The notes under the pieces: generated by a model
The model's input: only the letters and a program-made list of their open reading frames with translations
Database searches by the model: none
Told to the model about the DNA's origin: nothing
Made by a program: the position numbers and the translations under genes
In this document: positions 23,071 to 32,331 of the stretch, in pieces
Position numbering within the stretch: position 1 is the stretch's first letter
Layout of the letters: the number at the start of each line of letters is the position of its first letter
Source: Tenuifilum thalassicum
GTDB lineage: Bacteria; Bacteroidota; Bacteroidia; Bacteroidales; Tenuifilaceae
Assembly (NCBI RefSeq): GCF_013265555.1
Contig: NZ_CP041345.1
Location: 1,782,581-1,846,580, forward strand
DNA: 64,000 bases
Direction: 5' to 3'

Positions 23071-25398
23071 ATGTTTAACAAAAAAATTGTTCCCATGAAG
23101 CGCAAGTTAAAGATACGTCAGAAAATTTTATTGTACATACTTAGTGTAGTTGCTATTCTTTACATTGTTACAGTAGGATACATGCTTTGGCAATCGCGCA
23201 CAAGTGTTTACAATGATGCCATAGCCAAAACCCAGCTAACCGCAAAAGTATCGGCAAAAGAGGTTTCAAGAATCTTTGAAAAGGAGCTAACAATAGTACG
23301 TACTCTATCTCAAGCGTTTTCCATATACCAAACGATGCCTCACGAACAGTGGAAAAAACTTTTTCTTGACATGTATATGCCTGTTCTAAAAGCAAATCCT
23401 GAAATCTACTCGTTATGGGACAGCTGGGAGTACAAGCAGTTTGTTCCTGGATATGAGAAAGATTATGGGCGATTTGTAATAACTACCTGGCGGGAAGGCA
23501 AGGAGTTAAAATGGCTGTATGATGAGCGGAGTATGGAAGGCGACCCACCAATCTATGGGCGTTACAAAACTCTTGGTGAAGAAGCAGTGTGGGAACCATA
23601 TGTTGATCAGGTCACTACAGGAAAGTCGGATGTTAAGCTAATGATAACCTATGACTCCCCAATCTATGTTGATGATAAATACTGTGGAATGATAGCTTCT
23701 GATGTTAGCCTAGAAAGCTTACAAGCAATGATTTCTGAGATAAAACCAGTAGCAGGAAGTTATGCATATTTAATATCAAATGAAGGAATAATTGCCGCAC
23801 ATCCAAACAAAGAGTTTTTAAGTAAAAAATTTAATGAAGTCCTAAAAAATGAGGATGAAAAAGAAAACGTTACTGAGCGCATAGCCAAAGGTGAAGAGTT
23901 TTACTACATTACTAAGGACGAGTTTGGGAAGCAACATTTGATTTGTTATTCTCCCATTATTGCAGGAAAAATCAAGTCTCCCTGGTCGCTCGCCCTATCT
24001 GTCCCTATGGATGTGATAATGGCAAAGGCTAAAAAAACTCTTTACGTATCACTGTTCGTAAGTATTGCTGGCTTAATTTTAATTGTTATTGTTCTTCTCA
24101 TAGTTTCCGACAACCTAACCAAACCAATAAAGAGAGTTACAGGCATTTTAAAACGAATGGCAAAAGGTGAAGTTTCGGAAGATTTAAAGGTTGATATTAA
24201 TACAGGCGATGAAATAGAAGAGATGGCTCTGGCTTTGAACACAACCATTGATGGCATTGAGCACAAAACTACATTTGCCAATGAAATAGGAAGTGGGAAC
24301 TATTCAACCTACCTAGAATTGCTGAGTGACAAGGATGTATTAGGTAAATCCTTGATTCACATGCGCGACAGTCTTAAAAAAGCTGCAGAAGAAGAGCAAA
24401 AAAGAAAGATTGAAGATCAAAAACGCTCTTGGGCAAACGAAGGTTATGCAAAATTTGGAGAGATTTTACGCCAGAACAACAACGACCTCCAAAAACTTTG
24501 CGATACTGTTATTGCCGCCCTTGTAAAATACGTTGGTGCAAATCAAGGTGGAATATTTTTATGGAACGATGAGGACAAATCGGATGAACATTTTGAGCTA
24601 GTTTCGGCATTTGCCTGGGACCGCAAGAAATATATAACCAAAAAAATAGAAAAGGGCGAAGGTCTTGTTGGTGCCTGTGCGCTTGAAAAAGAAACAATCT
24701 TTTTAACCGATGTGCCCGATGATTATGTAAACATTACTTCTGGGTTAGGCGATGCTAATCCTCGGTGTGTAATACTAGTACCACTTAAACATGAAGAAGA
24801 GGTTCTAGGTGTAATTGAGATGGCCTCGTTTAAGGTGCTAGAGCAACACGAAGTAGATTTCATTGAGAAGATAGCAGAGAGCATAGCGTCAACCATTCTT
24901 TCGGTTAAAATAAATGCTCGCACCAAAATGCTACTAGAGCAATCGCAAATGCAAGCCGAGGAGATGAAAGCTCAAGAGGAGGAGATGCGTCAGAACATGG
25001 AGGAGCTCCAAGCAACCCAAGAAGAGGTTGAACGCAAATCTGCTGAAATTGAAGAGTTTATAAGTTCCATCCACAACTCTGCCTATGTTATTGAGTACGA
25101 TCTTAACGGTAATATTATCAGTGTAAACGATGCCTTTGTACAATTTGTAGGGGTTCCAAAGGAACAAATAATTGGCACTCATCATAGCGATAACCTAGAA
25201 CTCTCTGCCGAACAGAAAAAAGAGTACGGCTCCTTCTGGGATAATCTTAAGGCAGGCGTTAGCAAAAAGGTTAAAGCCACTGTAAAATGGAAGGGCAAAA
25301 CATATCATTTCCTTGAGACCTATATTCCTGTTAAGGATAGTGATGGTAAGGTTTATAAGATAATGAAACTTGCCTTTGACGATAAAGAGTTTAAGTAG
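23071..25398 (+). CDS. Membrane sensor: dCACHE-HAMP-GAF-coiled coil-PAS, no output domain
   Basis: A 775-residue protein. One TM helix near residues 19-43, a large periplasmic CACHE-type sensor (about 45-335), a second TM (about 341-362), HAMP (SDNLTKPIKRVTGILKRMAK onward), a GAF domain (about 475-620), a long coiled coil rich in E/Q/M, and a PAS domain at the C-terminus. It lacks HisKA/HATPase, methyl-accepting, GGDEF, or PP2C parts, so how it signals is not visible. Start ATG 23071 or 23095. Next to ggt upstream and a TonB receptor gene downstream, neither obviously linked. Confidence 0.85.
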   Translation: MFNKKIVPMKRKLKIRQKILLYILSVVAILYIVTVGYMLWQSRTSVYNDAIAKTQLTAKVSAKEVSRIFEKELTIVRTLSQAFSIYQTMPHEQWKKLFLDMYMPVLKANPEIYSLWDSWEYKQFVPGYEKDYGRFVITTWREGKELKWLYDERSMEGDPPIYGRYKTLGEEAVWEPYVDQVTTGKSDVKLMITYDSPIYVDDKYCGMIASDVSLESLQAMISEIKPVAGSYAYLISNEGIIAAHPNKEFLSKKFNEVLKNEDEKENVTERIAKGEEFYYITKDEFGKQHLICYSPIIAGKIKSPWSLALSVPMDVIMAKAKKTLYVSLFVSIAGLILIVIVLLIVSDNLTKPIKRVTGILKRMAKGEVSEDLKVDINTGDEIEEMALALNTTIDGIEHKTTFANEIGSGNYSTYLELLSDKDVLGKSLIHMRDSLKKAAEEEQKRKIEDQKRSWANEGYAKFGEILRQNNNDLQKLCDTVIAALVKYVGANQGGIFLWNDEDKSDEHFELVSAFAWDRKKYITKKIEKGEGLVGACALEKETIFLTDVPDDYVNITSGLGDANPRCVILVPLKHEEEVLGVIEMASFKVLEQHEVDFIEKIAESIASTILSVKINARTKMLLEQSQMQAEEMKAQEEEMRQNMEELQATQEEVERKSAEIEEFISSIHNSAYVIEYDLNGNIISVNDAFVQFVGVPKEQIIGTHHSDNLELSAEQKKEYGSFWDNLKAGVSKKVKATVKWKGKTYHFLETYIPVKDSDGKVYKIMKLAFDDKEFK

Positions 25399-25409
25399 TA
25401 AAAAAATTG

Positions 25410-25440
25410 AACAGGGTGAATGAATTTTCACCCTGTTTTT
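25410..25440 (+). terminator. Terminator of the sensor gene
   Basis: AACAGGGTGAA (25410-25420) pairs with TTCACCCTGTT, then TTTTTT. Clear intrinsic terminator; the receptor gene on the minus strand ends at 25472. Confidence 0.8.
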
Positions 25441-25471
25441 TCACTTATATTTTACTTGAAACTTTATCCCT

Positions 25472-27625
25472 TTAGATTCTAACTCCTAAACCTAAAAAGA
25501 ATGTTCGTCCTGGGGTACCTGTATTATATCCACCAGAGGAATCAACATAATCAAAAATATTGTCGACACCTAAACGAATAATGTAACTATTATTAAGAGT
25601 ATGTACAGTAGTTAATCGCCAAAGCGAGAACTGCTCAAGGTCCAAATCGTTTACCTGATGTGTAACCTCATCCATTAAACTAATCGATTTTTTTCCGTAG
25701 ATATTACACTGAAGATTTGCATCAAACCGATACTTTCCACGTTTTATACCATAATCCATGCTGAACTTACCTGTGAAGTTCCTTACATTTTTAAACTCTT
25801 CGCCTGTAATTTCATCGATCTTTTTAGACAAAGTTGCGGTTGATGTAAACAGAAGATTTTTTATTATTCTAGCTTTCAAGTACAAATCGACTCCTTTCAC
25901 ACTCACATTTTTTAGATTCTCGTATCTATATTCAATAATCCCACCTGGTTTAACGACGTAGGAATCAAGATCCTCGGTAATCATATCTTCAATTTTATTG
26001 TGGTACGCAATAACAGATACAGAAATCCTCGAATTGCTATATTCAGCAGACAAAGAGGTGTAAAACGATTTCTCAGGTTCTAGATTCTCATTCCCGACCA
26101 AAAACATAGGTGGCCCAGGTGCAGGTATCTGAAAGTTCATATATTTTTCTTTCAATGATGGGGTTTTATATCCTCGACTAACAGAACCTCTAAAAGTAAA
26201 ATCCAGTAACTTGTACATAGCCGAAAACTGTGGCGTTATCTGCCACCCATAAACAGAATTATGATTTGCACGGGCACCAGCCAATAGATTTAATCTTTTA
26301 AAAAACTGTAAATCTTCCTGAGCATAAATGATATAATCGGTGTTTGTTTTATTATCAATATTATTACGCGAGGCAGTCAACTTCTCCTGAAGGTACTCTG
26401 TTCCAACTATTAACTTGTTCCAGCTATTTATTTTTAAGTTGCCTTGTAGCCTTGCATTGTTGTACAGATTATCGTAAACGTTTTGCAAGTCATAATTATC
26501 AAGCTCATTGACTGTTGGAACTTTATCAAAAAGTTGATAATTGTCGGAATGCCAGCTTAAGGTAACATTGCTTTCATCGTTTAAAAGCCATGTTCCTTTT
26601 AAGCCATAAGTAAAGTCCTTATTGCTTCTATCATACAGGTCGGGTGATGTGTTCTCCCTATTCTTGTTCATAAATGAAACGTTACCTTCAAGTTGTAGGT
26701 GACTACTCAAAGCGTAAGACAACCTTTCATCTAGCACCAACGCATCTTCTTTTTCCTGAGTACGATACGAATTACCTTCTAAAAGGTCGTAACCATCGGT
26801 TTTGTCAAAGTTCACAGAGGTTAAAGAAGATAATTTTCCCTGTCGAAGACCCGTTGATAGGCGATAGTTCTGTGTGTTATATTTCGACATAAGCGAAGAA
26901 GCAGACAGGCTAAACCTTTCAACAGGATATTTAGTGATGATATTTACCACTCCCCCTAGCGCATTTGAGCCATATAATGTAGAACTTGCACCTTTTACAA
27001 CCTCAATTCTTTCAATATTAGCCAATCCAATTCTACTATAATCAATATCGCCATAAGTATCACCGGCAAGTCGTTCACCATTAACTAAAAATACCACATA
27101 CTGAGGATCAATACCCTGTAGTGAAAGAGACTTGCCCTGGGCTTGGCTAGAAAATTCAATACCTGGTATCGTCATTTCCAAAGCCTCAACAATATTCTGT
27201 GCTCCACGCCTTTCAATTTCTTGTGCTAAAACAGCCTGAGTAAGAACTGGAGTACTTTTCATTGTCTTCTCGGAACGAGTTCCGGTAACTACAACTGCAT
27301 TCATATCAATGGGAGTCTCTTTCAAAACAAACTCTAATCCGGAAACCTCATTTGTTGAATTAATAATCCTTTCAACTGTACCATAGCCAAAAAAACTAAC
27401 TCGAATAGTAATATATCCATTTAAAGGGACTGATAGCTTAAATTCTCCATTGTTATCGGTTGCCGTACCAAGTGTAGTGTTTTTGATTACAACATTGGCA
27501 CCTGATATGGGATTGCCATTAGAATCAACAACCCTTCCCGAAATAACTGTTTGTGCAAACAAGCTGTATGCAAATAGTTGTATGATAAATACCAAGGTAA
27601 TGGTACTTAAGACTTTCTTATCCAT
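25472..27625 (-). CDS. TonB-dependent outer-membrane receptor
   Basis: A 717-residue receptor: signal peptide (ITLVFIIQLFAYSLFAQ), CarboxypepD_reg-like domain (ISGRVVDSNGNPISGANVVI), plug with VVVTGTRSEKTMKSTP and the NIERIEVVKGASSTLYGSNA segment, then a beta-barrel ending in FLGLGVRI. Transported ligand unknown; size and plug resemble siderophore/metal receptors. A small membrane protein gene (27781) lies upstream on the same strand, perhaps in one operon. No SusD partner, so not a Sus-type glycan system. Confidence 0.93.
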   Translation of the reverse strand: MDKKVLSTITLVFIIQLFAYSLFAQTVISGRVVDSNGNPISGANVVIKNTTLGTATDNNGEFKLSVPLNGYITIRVSFFGYGTVERIINSTNEVSGLEFVLKETPIDMNAVVVTGTRSEKTMKSTPVLTQAVLAQEIERRGAQNIVEALEMTIPGIEFSSQAQGKSLSLQGIDPQYVVFLVNGERLAGDTYGDIDYSRIGLANIERIEVVKGASSTLYGSNALGGVVNIITKYPVERFSLSASSLMSKYNTQNYRLSTGLRQGKLSSLTSVNFDKTDGYDLLEGNSYRTQEKEDALVLDERLSYALSSHLQLEGNVSFMNKNRENTSPDLYDRSNKDFTYGLKGTWLLNDESNVTLSWHSDNYQLFDKVPTVNELDNYDLQNVYDNLYNNARLQGNLKINSWNKLIVGTEYLQEKLTASRNNIDNKTNTDYIIYAQEDLQFFKRLNLLAGARANHNSVYGWQITPQFSAMYKLLDFTFRGSVSRGYKTPSLKEKYMNFQIPAPGPPMFLVGNENLEPEKSFYTSLSAEYSNSRISVSVIAYHNKIEDMITEDLDSYVVKPGGIIEYRYENLKNVSVKGVDLYLKARIIKNLLFTSTATLSKKIDEITGEEFKNVRNFTGKFSMDYGIKRGKYRFDANLQCNIYGKKSISLMDEVTHQVNDLDLEQFSLWRLTTVHTLNNSYIIRLGVDNIFDYVDSSGGYNTGTPGRTFFLGLGVRI

Positions 27626-27780
27626 AAAAAAAGTTTTAGTTTGATTTATTTGTGTAATAGATTTTGAATAATAAGCATCAATATGCTATTGACGAGGGCA
27701 ATAAAAACACTTTACGTGTTAATGATTATTTATCACCTTCGCTTAATATCAGCTTTTCTTAGCTGAGAAACAATGAGGAT

Positions 27781-28104
27781 TTATAGAGAAGGAGGTGCCT
27801 TGTTACCAGAAGCGCCAATGAAAAGATATAATGGGTTACAAAAAGAATCATCTGTTATGAGTTCCCCTGGCAATAAGAAAAAAAGAGATTTAATCTTCTG
27901 TAGATCTGAATGTTGAGCATTGAGTATAACAGGAGTATTATTAACTACTTCTATTTGCCTGCTAACCTTCAACTCAACTTTGGTAACCTGAGATGATTGA
28001 TTAACAGTAAACTCTTTACTAGTACCAGAAAATAAGAGAACAAACGGAATCGCTACCGTTAATAATATTGTAATAAGTTGACCACCAAATCCAACAAAAA
28101 ACAT
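27781..28104 (-). CDS. Small membrane protein upstream of the TonB receptor
   Basis: A 107-residue protein with one N-terminal TM helix (FGGQLITILLTVAIPFVLLF) and a soluble tail ending in FIGASGNKAPPSL. I do not recognise it; the TM-plus-tail form and position before a TonB receptor suggest an accessory of the receptor or its regulation. The frame is open to a TTG at 28128, but that TTG lies in a -7 box (TATATTTG, 28126-28133 minus), so I use ATG 28104 (MFFVGFGG). The gap to the receptor is 155 bases and holds three small hairpins. Confidence 0.6.
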   Translation of the reverse strand: MFFVGFGGQLITILLTVAIPFVLLFSGTSKEFTVNQSSQVTKVELKVSRQIEVVNNTPVILNAQHSDLQKIKSLFFLLPGELITDDSFCNPLYLFIGASGNKAPPSL

Positions 28105-28125
28105 TAGTTGTGTTTTTTTACATAG

Positions 28126-28133
28126 CAAATATA
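28126..28133 (-). promoter_or_regulatory. -7 box of the small membrane protein gene
   Basis: TATATTTG on minus; sets the start at ATG 28104 rather than the TTG at 28128. Confidence 0.6.
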
Positions 28134-28165
28134 TTATTTAATACTATGAATAACCAGCATTAAAC

Positions 28166-29431
28166 TTATAATCCGATAAGTTTTTTTACAGGTTCATCGC
28201 CACTAAAGAGTAGCTTTTCGGGATTTTCGACCATTCGTTTAATGTCCATCAGGAAAGCAGCGGAATCCTTCCCGTCGATAATCCTATGGTCGTACGACAG
28301 GGCCACATACATAATTGGCCTTATCTCTACCCTGCCATTAACAGCAACCGGACGCTCAACAATATTATGCATACCCAAAATGGCCGATTGCGGATAGTTA
28401 ATAATGGGAGTTGAGAGCATCGAGCCAAAAATACCACCGTTGGTAATGGTAAAAGTGCCACCATTTAGCTCATCAAGAGTTATACGGCCTTCCCTTGCTT
28501 TAGTTGCGAGACGAAGAATTTCCTTTTCGATATCGGCAAAACTCATTTTCTGGGCATCTCGAATTACTGGAACCATTAGCCCTTTAGGGGTTTGAACAGC
28601 AATGCCCATGTCGATGTAGTTTGGAGTAACAATATCCTCTCCAACAATCATGGAGTTGGTCATGGGATGAAGTTTTAGGGCTTCAACTGCAGCACGGACA
28701 AAAAACGACATTAAGCCTAACTTAACGCCATACTTCTCCTGAAAATCCTTTTGGTATTTAGCCCTTATTTCCTGTACCCTGCTCATGTCAACCTCGTTGA
28801 AAGTGGTTAGCATGGCAGTAGTATTTTTTGCAGTAACTAAACGCTCGCTAACTTTTTTACGTAGCTGCGACATGGGCTTACGTTCTAAACCTCTATCCTG
28901 ATCTTTAGCCTTTTCTACAATTTCAGAACTACCAGACGAATTAGAGAGTTCTTGCTTTGCCAAATCAACATCAGCAGCAGTAATGCGCCTTAACCCCTTT
29001 ATAATATCATCGATGTTTAAACTACTCTCTTCCATTTTCTTTTTTGCAAGTGGCGTTACCTTAATTCCACTTGTAACATGTATTTCATCCTTATCCTGTT
29101 CCTTAGGTTTTTCTTTGGATTGTTCTGCTTTTGAGGTTTTAGAATGTTCTGTTGAATTATCAACCTGTTCTGGTTTGCTCTCAGTTGAGGCTGAAAATGA
29201 TGTATCGATATAGCAGCATATTTGGTTAACGCTCATTGTTGAGCCCTCATCAACTACTAATTCTATTTTACCAGCTTCAGGTGCTATTATGGGCAGTGTG
29301 GCTTTTTCGGATTCTACCTCTGCAATCTCTTGATCCTTTTCAACTATATCACCATTGGAAACTAACCATTTAGTCAGTTCAACTTCGGTTATCGACTCGC
29401 CTGGCGAAGGAATTTTTACATCTATCTTCAT
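28166..29431 (-). CDS. sucB: Dihydrolipoyl succinyltransferase (2-oxoglutarate dehydrogenase E2)
   Basis: A 421-residue E2. Lipoyl domain with Lys43 in EVESEKATL, a peripheral-subunit-binding segment around [19 protein letters not shown], a linker rich in S/E/K, and the catalytic core ending in [13 protein letters not shown] with the active His near residue 382. Transfers succinyl groups to CoA. It is 22 bases after sucA, in the same operon. E3 (lpd) is not in the window. Confidence 0.95.
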   Translation of the reverse strand: MKIDVKIPSPGESITEVELTKWLVSNGDIVEKDQEIAEVESEKATLPIIAPEAGKIELVVDEGSTMSVNQICCYIDTSFSASTESKPEQVDNSTEHSKTSKAEQSKEKPKEQDKDEIHVTSGIKVTPLAKKKMEESSLNIDDIIKGLRRITAADVDLAKQELSNSSGSSEIVEKAKDQDRGLERKPMSQLRKKVSERLVTAKNTTAMLTTFNEVDMSRVQEIRAKYQKDFQEKYGVKLGLMSFFVRAAVEALKLHPMTNSMIVGEDIVTPNYIDMGIAVQTPKGLMVPVIRDAQKMSFADIEKEILRLATKAREGRITLDELNGGTFTITNGGIFGSMLSTPIINYPQSAILGMHNIVERPVAVNGRVEIRPIMYVALSYDHRIIDGKDSAAFLMDIKRMVENPEKLLFSGDEPVKKLIGL

Positions 29432-29453
29432 AAAAAATATTTTTTTATTTCAA

Positions 29454-32246
29454 CTACTTGTTATCCAAATACTCAAACTGTTTCTTTCTCTCAAAACGCT
29501 TTGAGCCCTCCTCACATTGCAATCCACAGTACTTATTCTTCAACTCGCAAGTACATGGCCTGAATACTTTTGTTATAATTTCAGCCTGTTCCAAGGAATG
29601 AATCTTACTTAATCCAACCGCAGGACTACCACTAGCCTCACGGGAAATAACCTCAATGGGAACATCATCGAAAAACTCCTTAACAAAATTCCAAGCACCC
29701 ATATTTTTGGGTTCTTCCTGTATCCAAAGCCATTTTTTGGTATTAGGGTATCTATCTAAAACTCTATCCACCTGGCTTTTGGGAAATGGGTAAAGCTGTT
29801 CAATTCGGACTAAGGCGATATCATCTACATCAAGTTCCTCCTTGCGCTGAAGAAGGTCGTAGTATATTTTCCCGCTACAAAAAACAACCCTAGACACAGC
29901 CGATTCATTTACTTTATTATCGTCGATAACCTCTTGAAAACTACCATTTTCAAGTTCCTTAACCAGGGATACATTTTTAGGATGACGAAGAATACTTTTA
30001 GGTGTGAATACCACCAAAGGTGTTCTAAAATCACGCTTCAATTGACGACGAAGCGCATGAAAGAAATTTGCAGGCGTAGTTGCGTTTACAATCTGCATGT
30101 TGTTTCGAGCTGCAAGGGTAAGAAATCGTTCTATTCTTGCGCTAGAGTGCTCAGGGCCTTGCCCCTCGAATCCGTGTGGTAATAGCAACACTAAACCCGA
30201 TTGCAATCCCCACTTATCCTCGGCAGAACTTAAGTACTGGTCAATTATTACCTGGGCAACATTATGAAAATCGCCAAATTGCGCCTCCCAAATGGTTAAT
30301 CCCTCAGGGAGAGCTACGGAATAACCATATTCAAATCCTAAAACCCCATATTCTGAAAGCAAACTATTGTAAACGGAAAATTTTGCGTTAGGTATGAGTT
30401 GCAGCGGATAGTACTTTTCTTCCGTTCCCTGAATTGAGTATGCTGAATGCCTATGCGAAAATGTTCCCCTTTCAGAATCTTGTCCGCTTAACCTAACATT
30501 GTGACCTTCATAAATCAAAGTTCCATAGGCTAAAAGCTCTGCCATAGCCCAATCAACTTTGCCATCATTGTAATTCTTTTTTCGTTCATCAATTATTTTT
30601 ATCAACTTCTTAAAAAGAGGGATTCCCTCAGGAATGTCAGTTATTAACTTGGCAACATTTTCAATAATATCGGCCGATACTCCCGTTTGTGGCGATTCCT
30701 CAAAATCGCTACTTTGGGAATACCTATATGCATTCCACTTTTCGGGCAAAAAGTGCTTAATCTTAATTTTAGGGTTCTCTTTGGCCTTAGCAAAATGCTT
30801 TTCTAGCAAATCATTATACTGTTCTTGCATTTGCTTTGCCTCGATAGAACTAATAAACTTTGATTCTATCAAATATTTTGTGTAGATATCCCTTACGTTT
30901 GGATGCTTTGAAATGAGTTCGTAAAGGAGCGGTTGAGTAAATCGGGGTTCATCGCCCTCGTTATGTCCGTACTTACGATAGCCCAAAAGGTCAATAAATA
31001 CATCTCGATGGAATGTTTGGCGAAAATCAACAGCTAACCTAATTACATGAAGTAACGCTTCGGGGTCATCGGCATTAACATGAAAAACTGGCGATAGCGT
31101 AACCTTAGCCACATCGGTTGAGTAGGTGCTACTTCGTGCATCGGTATAGTTTGTAGTGAATCCCACCTGATTGTTTAGCACGATATGAATGGTTCCCCCA
31201 GTACTATACCCCTTTAGCCTAGACATCTGAATGGTTTCGTAAACAACGCCTTGAGCAGCAACAGCCGCATCGCCATGAATAACTATGGGGATTAAGCTCT
31301 TAACATCGCCACTATGCTCATCGTCAATTCGAGCACGTGCAATACCCTCGGCAACTGGTCCAACAGTTTCAAGGTGCGAGGGGTTAGGAACTAAATGTAA
31401 TCGAACTTTTTTACCATAATCGGTCTCAACTGTATTGCTATAACCAAGGTGATACTTAACATCGCCTAGTGTTGATTCATCATCGTAAGATTCACCTATG
31501 AACTCAGCAAAAATCTCATTGAAAGGTTTTTGCATGATATTGGTAATAACATTAAGCCTGCCCCTATGAGCCATCCCAATAACAAACTCCCTTGCCCCCT
31601 GCTCTGCCCCATGCTCAATTGTAGCATCTAGGGCTGGTATTAGGGCCTCAAGCCCCTCAAGCGAGAATCGCTTTTGACCAATAAACTTTTTATGAATAAA
31701 TTGCTCAAACCCAACTGCAGCAATAAGATGGTATAGAATATGTTTTTTTTCCTTAGCGGTGAATTCAGTATGGTTTAGCGTAGGCTCAACCCGTTCTTGA
31801 ATCCAATTAATAAGCTTTGGCTCACGCAAATACATGTATTCAACACCAATACTGCTGCAATAAATACGATTAAGGCGTTCAATTATATCGGAAAGGGTAG
31901 CATTGGATAAACCAATTAGCTCTCCTGCTTTGAATTTTAATTTTAAATGTTTCTGCTCTAACCCAAAATTTTCAATATCAAGTGTTGGCTTATACTCTCT
32001 TCGGGCTCTTACAGGATTTGTTTTTGTAAAAAGATGACCTCTCAAGCGATATGCTTCAATGAGCTTAATCACCTTAAATTCCAAATCCGACAAAGTTGAC
32101 CCTTGGCCAAAGGTATCCGATAAGGCAAAATCGAATCCCATGAAGAACTTTTGCCATCCCTCATCAACTGAGTGGGGGTTAATTTTCCATGATTGGTATA
32201 ACTCTTCTAATGTTTTAGGGTCTATATTTCCCAAGAAATCTTCCAT
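29454..32246 (-). CDS. sucA: 2-oxoglutarate dehydrogenase E1
   Basis: A 930-residue thiamine-diphosphate enzyme that decarboxylates 2-oxoglutarate. ThDP block HGDAAVAAQGVVYE, plus GMAHRGRLNVITN, LGYRKYGHNEGDEP and the E1 C-terminal half (PHGFEGQGPEHSSARIERFL). After the usual end (SGSPAVGLSKIHSLEQAEI) there is an extra tail with CTCELKNKYCGLQC, four Cys in 14 residues. It is followed directly by sucB. Confidence 0.95.
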   Translation of the reverse strand: MEDFLGNIDPKTLEELYQSWKINPHSVDEGWQKFFMGFDFALSDTFGQGSTLSDLEFKVIKLIEAYRLRGHLFTKTNPVRARREYKPTLDIENFGLEQKHLKLKFKAGELIGLSNATLSDIIERLNRIYCSSIGVEYMYLREPKLINWIQERVEPTLNHTEFTAKEKKHILYHLIAAVGFEQFIHKKFIGQKRFSLEGLEALIPALDATIEHGAEQGAREFVIGMAHRGRLNVITNIMQKPFNEIFAEFIGESYDDESTLGDVKYHLGYSNTVETDYGKKVRLHLVPNPSHLETVGPVAEGIARARIDDEHSGDVKSLIPIVIHGDAAVAAQGVVYETIQMSRLKGYSTGGTIHIVLNNQVGFTTNYTDARSSTYSTDVAKVTLSPVFHVNADDPEALLHVIRLAVDFRQTFHRDVFIDLLGYRKYGHNEGDEPRFTQPLLYELISKHPNVRDIYTKYLIESKFISSIEAKQMQEQYNDLLEKHFAKAKENPKIKIKHFLPEKWNAYRYSQSSDFEESPQTGVSADIIENVAKLITDIPEGIPLFKKLIKIIDERKKNYNDGKVDWAMAELLAYGTLIYEGHNVRLSGQDSERGTFSHRHSAYSIQGTEEKYYPLQLIPNAKFSVYNSLLSEYGVLGFEYGYSVALPEGLTIWEAQFGDFHNVAQVIIDQYLSSAEDKWGLQSGLVLLLPHGFEGQGPEHSSARIERFLTLAARNNMQIVNATTPANFFHALRRQLKRDFRTPLVVFTPKSILRHPKNVSLVKELENGSFQEVIDDNKVNESAVSRVVFCSGKIYYDLLQRKEELDVDDIALVRIEQLYPFPKSQVDRVLDRYPNTKKWLWIQEEPKNMGAWNFVKEFFDDVPIEVISREASGSPAVGLSKIHSLEQAEIITKVFRPCTCELKNKYCGLQCEEGSKRFERKKQFEYLDNK

Positions 32247-32331
32247 ATCGAACTAAATTTTGCATTAACCAACATCGAACACACCGTAAAGTTCAAGAAT
32301 TAGGTTCATTTTTTACTAATTTTCAATCATC

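Noticed and set aside
25472-27625. Sus-type polysaccharide utilisation locus
   Set aside because: No SusD homologue or glycoside hydrolase near either barrel receptor.
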